64,000 nt of DNA from Rhynchonema sp. JSB1_4 (GCA_030248065.1 JASAMV010001308.1:1-64000); one strand, 5' to 3'. Positions 21,920-33,641 are shown, numbered from the stretch's first letter. Notes: generated by a model from the sequence alone, not told the origin. Program-made: numbers and translations.

Positions 21920-23715
21920 CAGTGTTCGAGCGGGATTGGGTACCGGGATCGGGGTTTCTTAGTGGCTGGAAACTATCCAGATCGGGATTGATAATCGAAA
22001 CGGGATTATAGTATTTTTGCACAATGAAGGCTGGCGGATGTTTCATTTTGATGTGCAGGTAACAGACCCGCTTAAAATTCAGATACTGTATTTGTCCGAA
22101 GTCGGAGTCAGTGTTCCCCCAATTTCGGTTGTCTTATGTACTGAATGTAATGTACATACTGCTGCACGAAGTACAGTTGAGTGCGATCTGTGTGGCATGG
22201 ATGTGCAGGGCAGTGCACCTGCCACACATTAGTCCAGCATCAACCACTAATATCTGATCCCTCGGGGGCTGGATGCTCAGGAGGGATTTTGGTCCAAATT
22301 TGGGGCTGGCCAAAAGTTTTTAGAATTTTTCGGTTTTCAAGTTTACTTCGTCATAGTCGGTCCCATAAGAGTCCTTTATGATTGGAAAGCATATTAGTCG
22401 TGTCAGAAACTGTCGTTTTGCCAGTTTGCCTAGTTTGAGTCCAATTGGTCATACCGCGGTCCGGTACCGTTGCTGTCTCTGGTGACCGCGGCGTTCCAAA
22501 GATTTCGTAGCAACTGACGATAGCTGATAAACTGTTAGTGAAAGATTATCGTTCTAACGGGCGCATTTGGATGTTTTCAATCAATTTCAGGACAAATTAC
22601 TGCATAAAAAATCTATCAGGCCCATGACCGATGAGACTGCGGTCTCGGTCGCGGTGTGGCTCACCACGAAAACCAGGCGCAGTGTGGAGCTGTTGTCTCG
22701 AATCAAACTTCTTGATCCGTAATCATGTTATTTCACCTCCATTTGGCTTTTTATTACCATTTGAATGAGATCGGAGGACTGCACTAACTTTTAAAGACGG
22801 TATCCAAAATTTTTGGTCAATTTACGAGGTTAAGAGGGCTGCCGAAAATTGAACCGTGCTTACAAATTCGAGAAGCAGTTATTTACTGCACTTGTATGCT
22901 TACATACAATGATACCAACGGTGCTCATCTAAATCAACACAATTATGCACCTTTTGGTCTGCCAGTCCCTCCCTGGGGCTACTTTTTGTTCTCACCGATG
23001 CCGTGACCTAGACCGCGGTGACATCGGTTATGTGCCCAAGAGATCATTTATGCGCTGACTTGTCTTGACACTGATCAAAAACCCCCAAATAAGCAGTCTA
23101 GTACGGCACTGCTTCAATAAGAGTTTTTCAGCTATCGTCACTTACTGCGAAATCTTTGGAACACCGCGGTCACCAGAGAGAGCAACGGTACCGGACCGCA
23201 GTGTAACCAATTAAACTCAAACTAGGCAAACTGGCAAAACGACAGTTTGTGACACGACTAATATGCTTTCCAATCATAAAGGACTCTTATGGGACCGACT
23301 AAGACGAAGTAAACGCGAAAACTAAAAAATTCTAAAAACTTTTGGCCAGCCCCAAATTTGGACCAAGGTGCCTCCTGAGCATCTGGCCCCCGAGGGATCA
23401 GATATTGGTGGTTGATGTTGGACTAATGTGTGGCAGGTACACTGCGCTGCACATCCATGCCACACAGATCTCGCTCAGCTGTACTGCGTGCAGCAGCCAG
23501 ACACATTTTTGACCACAGAGCAAAATTCTAAAAACTTTTGGCCAGCACTGTATATGTACCTATAGGTCATGCACCTCCCCCATGAGGTCCATAATCCCGC
23601 CGACAGGAATGTCGGATCGGGTTCGGGATCCGTCTTTTTGATCGAAATATGGTTTTGATCGGGGTTAACATTCTCCGGATCGGGTTTTCGAGATCAGGAT
23701 CCCGCTCGAGCACTG
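21920..23715. mobile_element. hAT-like foldback element (1.8 kb)
   Basis: The ends are CAGTGTTCGAGCGGGAT and ATCCCGCTCGAGCACTG, flanked by GTCATGAT (21912-21919) and GTCATAAT (23716-23723), an 8-bp duplication with one change. Long inverted arms pair about 22150-22545 with about 23110-23500 (mirrored block GGTACCGTTGC against GCAACGGTACC). Near both ends are repeats of GGATCGGG. The interior has no transposase. Confidence 0.75.
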
Positions 23716-23954
23716 GTCATAATAAAAGAAAAAGAATGAGTTCTGATTTGGTAGTGAGGACGACTTGGGAACCAAACTGTTTGGTCACCATAGAGAGCCT
23801 TCCCACCGAAAACCTCACTGGATGTGCACAATGGAGGGCTCGCAAATAAAAACTTGCGTTGCCTTACCGTGGCGTGCGCAGTCGCCTATGCACCACCAGA
23901 GCGAAACAGACCAACAGCACTCAGTACATGTCAACACCTTGTGCTTGCCTAAAG

Positions 23955-24854
23955 TTGATACGGCCCAGGGTCTGCAGGCACTTAAACGCTCAATGCGACA
24001 AGTATTGTTGTTGTCGTTTGCAGGGCCTGACCAACGATCAATACTTCTGGGTGTCGGGTATGCGCACGAGCGCGTCAATCGCGTGGCCTAATGCTGGCTG
24101 GGAATCGGACTGGTATTGGCAGTACAACGGACAAATGCAGCCGGTCACATACACCGGTAATATGCACTATGCACGCTGCACACTTGGAACTTGGTGATCG
24201 GTCCGGACCGCTCTTGCCTTGGTAGCGTCCACGTGACCTTTAACGCCAAGGGTACTTCGAGGTCTGTGCCACCAATTCTGGCGGAAAGTTGCCTATTTTG
24301 GGTCTGGGAACAGCTGTCACGCAGGCCGAGTTTAGTGGAATGTGTTAATCTGGTCTGCTCAATGCAAAAAAGTTACATGACCAAGGCAAGATCTGAACGG
24401 GCTTGACAGATCATCAAGTACGATATGGCCCATAGTGGGCTTACGGTTACGGTCCACACGGTGAATGTGGTTTTTGGTTACGAGTCTGAAAAAATTCAAT
24501 GTTTAATGTCCTCAGCCACGTTGACATATGCAGGTAGCCGCACTTGCGGGTGCGGGTTACGGCGGAGCAAGTGAAACATTTTCTCTGTGGTTGTGTCTTG
24601 GTGTCCTGCGGTATTGATATCGGGTATTGATTCCAGATAGTTTGTATTTTGCCAATATTTGGATGTTGACAAGTCAGGCACTTGCAGAGTCCCTAGATTT
24701 CTGGAAGCCACAAGGAACGCTCGGCGGTGCAACACGCACATGCATGGTCTACCACATCAACATCAATTATCGACCGGACTGGACCGGTGCAAAGGATCTG
24801 TACTGCACCGGCTCCGCCGTGCCAGCAATGTGTGAATATCGTAGGTGCCGTTGA
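23955..24854 (+). CDS. C-type lectin-like domain gene fragment (three exons)
   Basis: The proposed exons are 23955-24001, 24024-24156 and 24697-24854 (stop 24852-24854), and they join in consistent phase. The translation gives VDTAQGLQALKRSMRQ, then QYFWVSGMRTS and ESDWYWQYNGQMQPVTYT, then FWKPQGTLGG, three cysteines and a final CEY. These are the helix, the W-rich core and the C-terminal cysteine pattern of a C-type lectin-like domain, usually a secreted or cell-surface carbohydrate or protein binder. No EPN or QPD sugar-binding motif is evident. The acceptor of exon two and both ends of the 540-bp intron look canonical. The first gap would be only 22 nt. The upstream exons with the signal peptide and first cysteine were not found, so the gene may be partial or a pseudogene. 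Confidence 0.6.
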
Positions 24855-25810
24855 TTGTCATGTCAGTCAGCTATGCAGTCAGACGTGTCACTGAATCAGA
24901 CTATTCTGAGCACCAACGGGGGGGTGCATGTTATGCAACGCCTTGCGCGAAAGTCGCATTACAGGGCTGTGTCAACTTTGAAGACAAGTCCGTTTGCATG
25001 GCTTGGCTTGAGTACAGCCAAGTCTTGGTTGACCTGTATTTTATGACAGGGCTGGCGTACTACATACATACGTACATATATGTTCATTGGACATTGGATT
25101 CAGGGGAACAACTTTTGCGCTGGTCGAAATTCGTGCGCCAGCACTTACGGCTTGACCAAAATTTACCTCTGCCCAAGCCCAAGTCCATGCCAATGCCCAG
25201 TCCATGCGTGGGACCTGCCTTCAAAGTTGTTACGGCCCACAGCATTTGACGTTCATGCGTGGACACTGTCTTTCAAGTCCGTTTATAAATTGGTATTGCA
25301 TGTGCTATATTTTTGTTTTTACCGTATTTTATGGTATGTAGGTAGAGTGGGCTGACTAAATTCGACCAGCGCAGTAGTTGTTCATCAGGTTAGGTGTCGG
25401 GAAAAACTTTTACGCTGGTCAAAATGTGTGCTCCCACGGCCATCAGGCCCGGCCGATTCAGGCCCGGCTGGAGCCTAAGCCTATAAGTGGGTCAAATATG
25501 CTGGGCCTGAAAAACTGGGCCCGAAAAGGTCGTGCCTGAACTTCCGGGCCTGAAAAGTCGCGGAATAGTAGCACGTACATATGTATGTATAGATATGCGA
25601 CTAAATTTATAAACTAAGAGATTTGACAAGAGCAGGTTCCCGAAATCGGCAATATCGAATTACGAAATACGACGCACACGGTGTGGCCGGTGTGACCCTA
25701 TCGAGTACGGCCGAATCGCACATATTGAAATGCACCAAGAAATGTGTCGATACATGGATTTGCGTCAGTTTTGCGTGAGTGAACCGCTTCTTTCGCCTTT
25801 TTCTGCAGCA
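24855..25810. other. Intergenic, with GGCCTG/GGCCCGG motif cluster
   Basis: No gene is supported. Positions 25430-25560 hold a cluster of GGCCCGG and GGGCCTGAAAA motifs resembling the bodies of the MITEs further right. Confidence 0.45.
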
Positions 25811-25824
25811 CATTTCATAATGCC

Positions 25825-25906
25825 CGTGTGCACAAGTCCGTGCCTGCTGTGGTGCCTGACTGGTTGTTTTTAACTACGGGAACCGCTCAGGCACGGACTT
25901 GTGCAT
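25825..25906. repeat. Short inverted repeat
   Basis: GTGCACAAGTCCGTGCCTG near 25825 faces its near-complement CAGGCACGGACTTGTGCAT near 25888, separated by about 45 bp. It is possibly the ends of a decayed small element. Confidence 0.5.
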
Positions 25907-26279
25907 GGGATTGTATTCAACGCTCCGCACGTCCATGCGTGCTGTCTTTTTTGCTGCTGTCGTGGTACCACATAGGTAGTGTACGTACTTCTTTCTCATA
26001 GGCCATGTCTTTGTCCGATCGATTGTGTTGTAGGGCGGTATCAAGCATTGTCTTGTCCGGTCTTGCCTTGATCACGTGACCTCTTGCATCAACGACATTC
26101 TGAGGATCTTTAATTGCAGCTACAACCACGTGACCCAAGATTGCCGTCTACAAGTCGTAGACACGAGCGTCAACGCAACCCAATCCATCTCCCATTTCCA
26201 AGCGGCGCCCGGTTATCTAATGTACGAGCTTGATGACCAATTTCAGACCGTACTCAATTATCCTTAAATTAACAAATCC

Positions 26280-26760
26280 AGCCGAGAAACGAAAAATTTA
26301 TTTAAAAACCGACGTTTTGTCTTGAAAAACGTACGAGTCGTTTTGTTACTCTCTAATTACCCTGGTTTTCAAGCAAAATTAACTTTTTGTTCAACATTTG
26401 TCAAAAAATTTTCGACCAATTTTTACTTTGTCGAGATACACGAAGTTTGATTTTCATGGTCGACCCCCTGCCAAATTTGGTCAGATGTGGGTCAAATCGG
26501 AATGTTTGCAACTCGCTAGAAAGGGGTTGAAACACGTTATAACGCACAGAACTATACATATACTCTGTATCTGTCTAACCGTTCTTTCTTCCTAAAACGC
26601 ACATTTTCAAACTTTTTGGAGCATGTTTTTGGCATCTGAACGTCTTAGAACACGTTTTCATAAAAAACGAAAAACTCTCTCTTCGAAAAACGAACGTCAT
26701 AAAAAAACTTTTTTAAAAGAAACGAATCTTTGAAAAAAACGCTTTTTGCCCAACTCTGAA
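26280..26760. mobile_element. hAT MITE, decayed third copy
   Basis: It follows the 481-bp element at 13041 through most of its length (CAAAAAATTTTCGAC, TTTTTACTTTGTCGAGATAC, CTAGAAAGGGGTTGAAAC). The right end TTTTTGCCCAACTCTG is recognisable; the left terminus and target duplication are not. It is clearly older than the copies at 13041 and 21431. Confidence 0.7.
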
Positions 26761-26874
26761 TCCAATTGCACTATGCAACAACCATGAACAAAGCTCTCAA
26801 TGTGGACACTTTTGTGTGCCTGTGCGTTCACGGAGTCCGTGATTGAGCCTGTTGTTGTGTGGAGTGTGTTCTAA

Positions 26875-27107
26875 AGGTCGATTTATACTTCTGACTTCCG
26901 GGAAGTAGCAGTCAAAATCCGGAGAAGTGTCACTACCACACAGAAGCGTCCGGCAAGGCTATGATTGCTTGTAGTGATTGCCTGTTCCGCTCTGTCCATT
27001 GACCGCTGCCTGCCGTCTACTGTTCTTGCTCTGTTAATGAGCTGACCGAACGGGCAGTCACAAATTTCTGACTGCTACTGCCGGGCAGTCAGAGTATAAA
27101 CCGACCT
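26875..27107. mobile_element. Small MITE with TAA duplication (233 bp)
   Basis: The ends AGGTCGATTTATACTTCTGAC and GTCAGAGTATAAACCGACCT are inverted repeats with few mismatches. TAA flanks both sides (26872-26874, 27108-27110). The body repeats GGCAGTCA and GTAGCAGTCA-type motifs near both ends. It is probably PIF/Harbinger-type and non-autonomous. Confidence 0.75.
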
Positions 27108-27240
27108 TAACTCCAGTTATGATTTCTAAACACAATTGTGATTTTTTGTCTTGTTCTCGTCTTTATTCATGATTTATTTGGTCAAATGTACATTTTAGAA
27201 TTGGCAACGCAAACCTTTTGGGTTTATGAATTTGTGTTAA

Positions 27241-28268
27241 AGGGGGGGACTCATTGCTAAAAGTACCCTTTTTACAATTTCAACTTGTAGCTTGGATGAG
27301 TGCGATCAGAACGCCACCAAGATTAAATTAATCGGATGAAAATCGGCCGAGATCGAAGCGATTGAATCGACCCAACCGGGAACAAAAATAAGTTCGGACC
27401 AGCTGCATTTTTATTGCAAATCAGGCAAAAGCTCTTGAATCGTTAGATTTTGAGCGAGCAGCTGATGTTTGAGAAAAGAAAACGAAAATTCCAACCTGTG
27501 GTTTTTCTCTAACAGTGACGATTCTTCCAAAAATCAGAAATCCTTCAAAAAGGCTTATTTCGCGATTCTGAGACCAGTTCTGGAACAGGTCAATTTAGCC
27601 GTATTGATTTATCATTTATAAAGGTGTACCGATCGATTCTATGGCGGTCCATTCGCAGGTAGATACCGGCGGTGGACCACCTTTAGCTGCGTCCCTCAGT
27701 GGACTTTATTATGTAATCATCAAAACATTTTTACCTCACGGCCGATCCGCTGATCCACTGTGACACCGAAGTGAAAATGTTTCGATGACAGCGTATAATG
27801 GCCCCACATTGTGAAAGTAAACTAAAGGTGGTCCACCACTGGTATCTACCTGCGACTGGACCCCGATGGGATCGATCGGTACACCTTTATAAAGAATAAA
27901 TCAACACGGCTGCATTCATCTGTTCCAGAACTGGTCTCAAAATCACGAAATAAGCCTTTTTGAAGGACTTATGATTTTTTGGAAGAAATCGTCACTGTTA
28001 CAGAAAACCGCAGGTTAGAATTTTCGTTTTCTTTTCTCCAACATCAGCTGCTCGCTTAAAATCTAACGATTCAAGAGCTTTTGCCTGATTTGCAATAAAA
28101 ATGCAGCTGGTCCGAACTTATTTTTGTTCCCGGTTGTGCCGCTTCAATCGCTTCGATCTCGGCCGATTTTCATCCGATTAATTTTATCTTGGTGGCGTTC
28201 TGATCGCACGCATCCCAGCTACAAGTTGAAATCGTAAAAGGAGTACTTTTAGCAATGAGTCCCCCCCT
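27241..28268. mobile_element. piggyBac-like foldback (1028 bp)
   Basis: It begins AGGGGGGGACTCATTGCTAA and ends with the complement, flanked by TTAA at 27237-27240 and 28269-28272, the diagnostic piggyBac target. The inverted arms extend about 460 bp each (27241 to about 27700 and about 27810 to 28268) with few mismatches, leaving a loop of about 100 bp. There is no transposase. Confidence 0.8.
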
Positions 28269-28322
28269 TTAAAAATAGCAACAGTTGTCAAATGATTACA
28301 ACCGACAACCAAATAAATATTA

Positions 28323-28710
28323 TCTATACTACTAAAACAGGAAGACGTATAGTCCAGCCACGTGCTCATGAGACGACTCGTTTTAAAGCTTGCTTGGCCA
28401 GATTCAAAAATGCGCCGCTTACACGGGTTTTCGCAAACAAAAGAAAGAGATTGGGCTGAGAGAGATGATGACAAGTTCCAGCTGGCTGACCTCAATTTGC
28501 TGCGTGCTTACGCGAACATTATGGGATCCGTTCAAGTCAACTTCGAAAGAAGTCGTCTCATGAGTTCGTGGTTGGACTATATGTCTGTGTGTGACCCCCT
28601 CCCTCGGACGGGTCAATTTTCACGGGTAGCTTTGGGTATGCTAACGGGTCTTGGGGGGCACGGCACGGGCGCGGCGCTGTAGCCGGGCCGTAGGCACGGG
28701 TCCCGTCTAG
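28323..28710 (+). mobile_element. Non-autonomous Helitron-like element (388 bp)
   Basis: The 5' end TCTATACTACTAAAACAGG and the 3' end in CTAG, preceded by GC-rich hairpin-capable sequence (CACGGGTCCCGTCTAG), are the standard Helitron termini. It sits between A and T (28322 and 28711), the usual AT target, with no duplication. A 106-codon open frame inside it has no recognisable Rep or helicase motif. Confidence 0.65.
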
Positions 28711-29400
28711 TTTGTGCCAAAGTTAAGACGCAGTCTGCTTTTTTGTGTCATTCTTTTCGCAAAGTTTTGAATGTTTTCTGTTACCTTCTTTCGTTCTGTG
28801 TTCATGCACGATACATCTGTCTCTTACCCAACGCGTGTTTGTGATCGTGAAGGTTAGTGTTGAGCGATGTTTCGATTGTTTTTCAGTGTCCGTCTGGAGG
28901 TCAAAGAAGTGTGAAAATTTCAGATCGGTCCACCTTGTAAAAACCGTTTTTTGGGTCACCCAAATAGTGGTAAAATTTGTGTTCGAGTTTCGTTTCACAT
29001 GTGTTAATTTGAATTCCCGAGCGTAGGTCGGACTTAAAAGCATGTGTGGTCGTTGTAAACGATTTCGTGAAAGGTACGTGAATTGATATAAGCGATTTCG
29101 TGCATATAAGCGCATGATTTCAACTGCCGCGCACCCATTTCTTTGCGCGACACTAATCTCTTAGCTGATTGGTTGTGATAAGCTTTGTTAATCCCCCGTG
29201 GGAAAGTTGCGCGTGGGAAAGTTGCGCGTGTGAAAGTTTATAATTATGTGTGCTTTTTCTCACGCTTGATCATGCTGTGCATTCTTGTTTGTTTTATTTG
29301 GTGCGGGTTTCGTAAAGTTATGGCTTTCTGATTGAAGCCGAGTCTTTTTATGAAATTAAATAGGCAAATCATGGATAATTTCTATTTTGCCAAGTGCTAT
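28711..29400. other. Intergenic sequence without a supported gene
   Basis: I see no gene. A short tandem (GTGGGAAAGTTGCGC, about three units) lies at 29200-29240. Confidence 0.5.
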
Positions 29401-30110
29401 CGACGGCGACGCAGCGAGCCGACGGAGATCGCTTTTGCCCGTTAGTTGGAGGAGTAGCCTGTCCAGCCTGCATTTTGTGATGTTAGTTGAGGGACTATCC
29501 TGTGTGTTTTGTGACGCCAGCCAGTACTTCTAATGTTGTATTGTGTACAGTCAATCAACACCCTGTCCAATCTGTATTTTATGACGTTAATTGTCGGACT
29601 AGCCTTTTTGTGCCGGGCGGGCCGGCCTGTGCATTTCGTGCCGTTAGTTGTTGGACTAACCAATCCAGCCTGTGCGTTTTGTGTTTAGAGATATTAGTCA
29701 TGTCTTGTATTGACACTCAAGGGCATCGACGGCGACGCAACGCGTCGACGGAGATCGCCCTTGCCTGTCAGTCTTGCTCGTTTGTCGGGGGACTAGCCTG
29801 TATATTTTGTGATGTTAATTGTCGGACTAGCCTGTGCATTTCGTGCCGTTAGTTGTTGGACTAACCAATCCAGCCTGTGCGTTTTGTGTTTAGAGATATT
29901 AGTTATGTCTTGTATTGACACTCAAGGGCATCGACGGCGACGCAACGCGTCGACGGAGATCGCCCTTGCCCGTTAGCTTTCTCGTTGGTCGGGGGACTAG
30001 ACTGTATATTTTGTGACGTTAATTGTCGGACTAGGCTGTGCATTTTGTGCCCTTAGTTGGTGGATTAACCTATCCAGCTCGTGTGTTTTGTGTTTAGAGA
30101 TATTACTCAT
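29400..30110. repeat. Tandem repeat, period about 210 bp
   Basis: Units contain GGCATCGACGGCGACGCAACG, CGACGGAGATCGCC and GCCTGTGCATTTCGTGCCG. Strong units start near 29725 and 29935, with a diverged one near 29400 (CTATCGACGGCGACGCAGC). Each unit contains the self-complementary pair CGACG/CGTCG. Confidence 0.65.
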
Positions 30111-30119
30111 GTCCTGTAT

Positions 30120-30562
30120 TTGCGATGACGGAGTACGCGTGACAACTTTGACGTGTTTGATGGCTGCCCCGCCCGTACTTGTTAGTTGTCGCATCACTGG
30201 AGTGTAGGTCGTTGAATTTAGTCGCACAACAGACGGCAAATTTTGTCATGCTTGGTCGCACAACTAAGAATGTACATTATCAATTTAGTCGTGCAACCGA
30301 CAGAAAATGTCGCCACACTTCGTCGGACGATTGGTAACGTGTGTGGCAGAATCCAGTTCAACAACATACAACAATTCAGCTTCTTGATTTCGTTGCCTTT
30401 GATTACAGTACTGTGATGAACAATTATAGTTCAAGACAAAAAGTGGAAAGGATGTGGTTGTTGCGTGTTGCAAAATGCACGCTTACGACGGCATCGCAAC
30501 GCGATGACGGAGTACGCGTGACAACTTTGACGTGTTTGATGGCTGCCCCGCCCGCACTGGGT
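30120..30562 (+). repeat. 60-bp direct repeat (two copies, 378 bp apart)
   Basis: The block starting GATGACGGAGTACGCGTGAC at 30124 recurs at 30502, ending in GGCTGCCCCGCCCG. Between them the sequence has GTCGCACAACTAAG-type motifs. A related core (GCGATGCCGGAGTGCGCG) is at 30673, so the array extends the 29400-30110 repeat family. Confidence 0.6.
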
Positions 30563-30735
30563 AGTTGTTGTTGGTTGACTATTGTTTCGCGTGTGCTGCT
30601 TCATTTGTGCTTTTGTTTATTATATTTATCTTGTGTACAGTAAAGCAACGCACGAGCCACGACGGCATCCATCGCGATGCCGGAGTGCGCGTTCCCATTT
30701 GATGTCTTCACAAGACTCGACAAAAGGGTCAAAAC

Positions 30736-31890
30736 TAGGAAAAAAGTGCCGGAGGCAGCGCCGTATACCTTGGTTGTGGTGACCACACGTTGTCACTCTG
30801 TTTCTGATGATATAATGGGTCAAAACAAGCACCTTGTCCTCTATGCAGTATTTCCGTCAGTTTCTGATGATATAATGGATCAAAACAAGCACCCTGGCCT
30901 TCATACACTTTTTTACACAGTTTCTGATGATACAATGGGTCAAAACAAGCCTGTTCGTTCACTTTGACGACAACCAAGGTATACGCCGCGCGCTCGCCGG
31001 GGAGTTACCACCATTGTTTGTGTCATCAACTGCGAGTTAAATGGGTCAGCCAATTTTGTTGCCGGTCACAAACACAGTTTTCGAAATGATCAGTGATGTA
31101 CAAACTGAGTGTCCTAGTCGACCAACCAGTGTCACAGATTTTAGAACGCTATGGTTCATTTAAGTTGGCAGTCGTCTAACTTGTGTCATAAATTGCGGAA
31201 CTTACAGTCGTGGTTCAACCGGTGATAATCTAGTCGTGCAACTAGCGTCACAAGTTGCTCAACCAAGTGATTCAACTAAGCTAGTGATAATATAGTTGTC
31301 CAACTAGTCTCTCAAACTGCGGTACGTGGTGGTGCAACTTGTGATAATTGCATAAGTCGTCCATTAACGGCGCGATAGTCTGGTAGTAACAGTAGAACCT
31401 AGTGATGGTATCATAGTCGTTCGACCAGTGTTGCGTAGGCGATCGCCGATCTTGTTCATGGAGGTAATTTGTTTTCAGTTGTGAATTGTGCTCTAGGTTG
31501 GACTTTTCGTCAATTTTTGCATTGGATCTTTTCCTGACGTTACATCCTCACAAGTTTGTCGGTTGTGAAAACTTGATTTTAGTTCCAAATACAAATGCAT
31601 AAACTTCCGTGGAAAGTTTGACATGTGGTAACGCGGACCCATTTAACTCGCAGTTGATGACACAAACAATGGTGGTAACTCCCCGGCGAGCGCGCGGCGT
31701 ATACCTTGGTTGTCGTCAAAGTGAACGAACAGGCTTGTTTTGACCCATTGTATCATCAGAAACTGTGTAAAAAAGTGTATGAAGGCCAGGGTGCTTGTTT
31801 TGATCCATTATATCATCAGAAACAGAGTGACAACGTGTGGTCACCACAACCAAGGTATACGGCGCTGCCTCCGGCACTTTTTTCCTAGTA
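30736..31890. mobile_element. Foldback element with tandem units in its arms (1.15 kb)
   Basis: Left arm 30736-31046 pairs with right arm about 31646-31890. Ends read CTAGGAAAAAAGTGCCGG and its complement. Each arm carries tandem units of about 63 bp containing TTTCTGATGATATAATGG; there are three in the left arm and two in the right. The interior repeats AGTCGTNCAACTAG-like motifs. No target duplication was identified. Confidence 0.75.
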
Positions 31891-31891
31891 T

Positions 31892-32040
31892 GCATGCTAC
31901 AGCATGCGTAATCAGCCTTCCTGAGATTGGGCCTTGGGGGGAAGGCTGATTATGGCTTCGTTTAATTTGTAATCAGTCTTCCCCCCGGAGCCTCTGCAGG
32001 GTGTACTGATTACAATGGTAATCAGTCTTCCATCAACCTT
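31892..32040. repeat. Cluster of TAATCAGYCTTCC in both orientations
   Basis: GTAATCAGCCTTCC, GGAAGGCTGATTA, TAATCAGTCTTCC (twice) and GTACTGATTACA alternate over 150 bp, forming several overlapping hairpins. It is probably a degenerate small foldback element. Confidence 0.55.
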
Positions 32041-32294
32041 ATGATCGTGATCAAAGACGAAGAACGTTCGTTGATAGCCGTTGATCAATGTTCTCCGCTA
32101 AAAATTTGAAATACAAAAGAAAATTCCCAATTTTGTTTCTCCACCAGAGCAGAGGTGGGAATCGGGCCGGGCCGAGGTTTCCGGCGAGAGGTCGCAATCG
32201 GGCCGGGTTTGGCCGGCCCGTCCCGGCCCGAGCCCCAAAATCTCCGGCCCGGCCCGGCCCGACCCGTACCCCCAAATCTCCGGCCCGGCCGTAT

Positions 32295-33515
32295 GTGGAC
32301 ACTTCTTGACGCGTGCCAAGAATGCCAACTATTATTTTTGGCATTCTTGGCATTGTTGGCACACGCGTCAAGAAGTATACATTACGGCCGGCTGTAACGC
32401 ACACTTCTTGACCACGTTGCCATGAATGCCAAAAACAAGCTAGTGCATGTTTTATGCACAAAATAAGTTAAGAACAAAACAAATACCGTAAAAACCTAAA
32501 TACAGCCCCCCCGGAATAGAGCCCCCCCCGTAATACAGCCCCCCCCAAAAAGGGGTCAGTGAATTAATAGAGCCCCCCCCCGGAATAGAGCCCCCCCTAA
32601 GTAACATCCCCTATACAGTAGTGTATTAAGGCTTGATAGTGGTGTACAGGTACATTTATGCACGTATGCTGTTCGTTCAGAGCACATAATACGCCTCTTA
32701 TTGACGAATAGACACGAATAAATGCAATTACAAGCGAAAAAAACATCCTTTCAAACCCCTTTTTAGAGGTTTTTGGGGGTATTTTTGGGAACAATTTTCA
32801 GGTTCGGGTCAGTGAATTAATAGAGGCCCCCCCGGAATAGAGCCCCCCCCCCGTAATAGAGCCCCCCCAAAATGGGGTCAGTGAGTTAATAGAGCCCCCC
32901 CTTCTATTTAGGTTTTTACGGTAAGCAGATTTGCTGTTGCTCAAATTATGCCTGCGCGTGTGTGTGTGTGTGTGGGTGAACAAATTTGGGTCCTCTCCCT
33001 TCCCCCAGGTGGGTACGGTACGTCTGTTTCCCCGTCCGAAAAAAGGGGGTACCGGCTGTTCCCCTTCCGGACCAGGAACTACACTGGCTGGTGGTCATTA
33101 TGGATGTGTATGAATAAATTTGATTCCGTCGATGTCAATGTACCCAGCAGTTGTCTGTGACGATCTTGAACACACGCTGTTAACAAACGAGAACTTGTTA
33201 ACAACTCATATAATGATACTAGATCATACTGCAAACACGCGTGCTGCGCATTTGCACAAAATTCACTATAGTCAAGAAACAGCCATTACGCCCAGTGGTA
33301 AACAACACTTCTTGACACTGAAACATCGCTTCTCACGCTCGGCAATCGGCAACACAAACACAGCCAAGTGGTCTTCACGGCTGGCCGTAACGCACACTTC
33401 TTGACGCAGCATTTATTTCTGGCATTCTTGGCAACACGTAGTCAAGAAGTGTACATTACGGCCGCGCGTAATAAACACTTCTTGACGCGTCAAGAAGTAT
33501 CTAGCTACCGGCCCG
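32295..33515. repeat. CACTTCTTGACGCGT inverted-motif family
   Basis: CACTTCTTGACGCGT and its complement occur in mirrored pairs at 32300-32380 (with GGCATTCTTGGCA loops), 32400-32430, 33308-33320 and 33405-33505. They look like ends of one or more decayed elements interrupted by the Tc/mariner-like MITE at 32486. Confidence 0.5.
32486..32921. mobile_element. Tc/mariner-like MITE copy 1 (436 bp)
   Basis: TIRs CCGTAAAAACCTAAATA face each other and are flanked by TA on both sides. The body holds several copies of GGGGTCAGTGAATTAATAGA followed by C runs, arranged near both ends. A relative is inverted at 34473-34873 and another is at 35364-35693. Confidence 0.75.
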
Positions 33516-33641
33516 GCCCGGTCCGAATTTTTGGCTCAGATTTTGACCCAATTTTTGTCATGATTTTTGCGATTTTTGAATCTATTTTTTTGGTTGAAAA
33601 TTCATTGTTTTCCATTGAAAAAGTCGCCAGATAGACAATAC

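Noticed and set aside
29400..30560. Regularly spaced repeats as a CRISPR-like array
   Set aside because: The units are long, diverged and in an animal genome; spacers are not unique and uniform.
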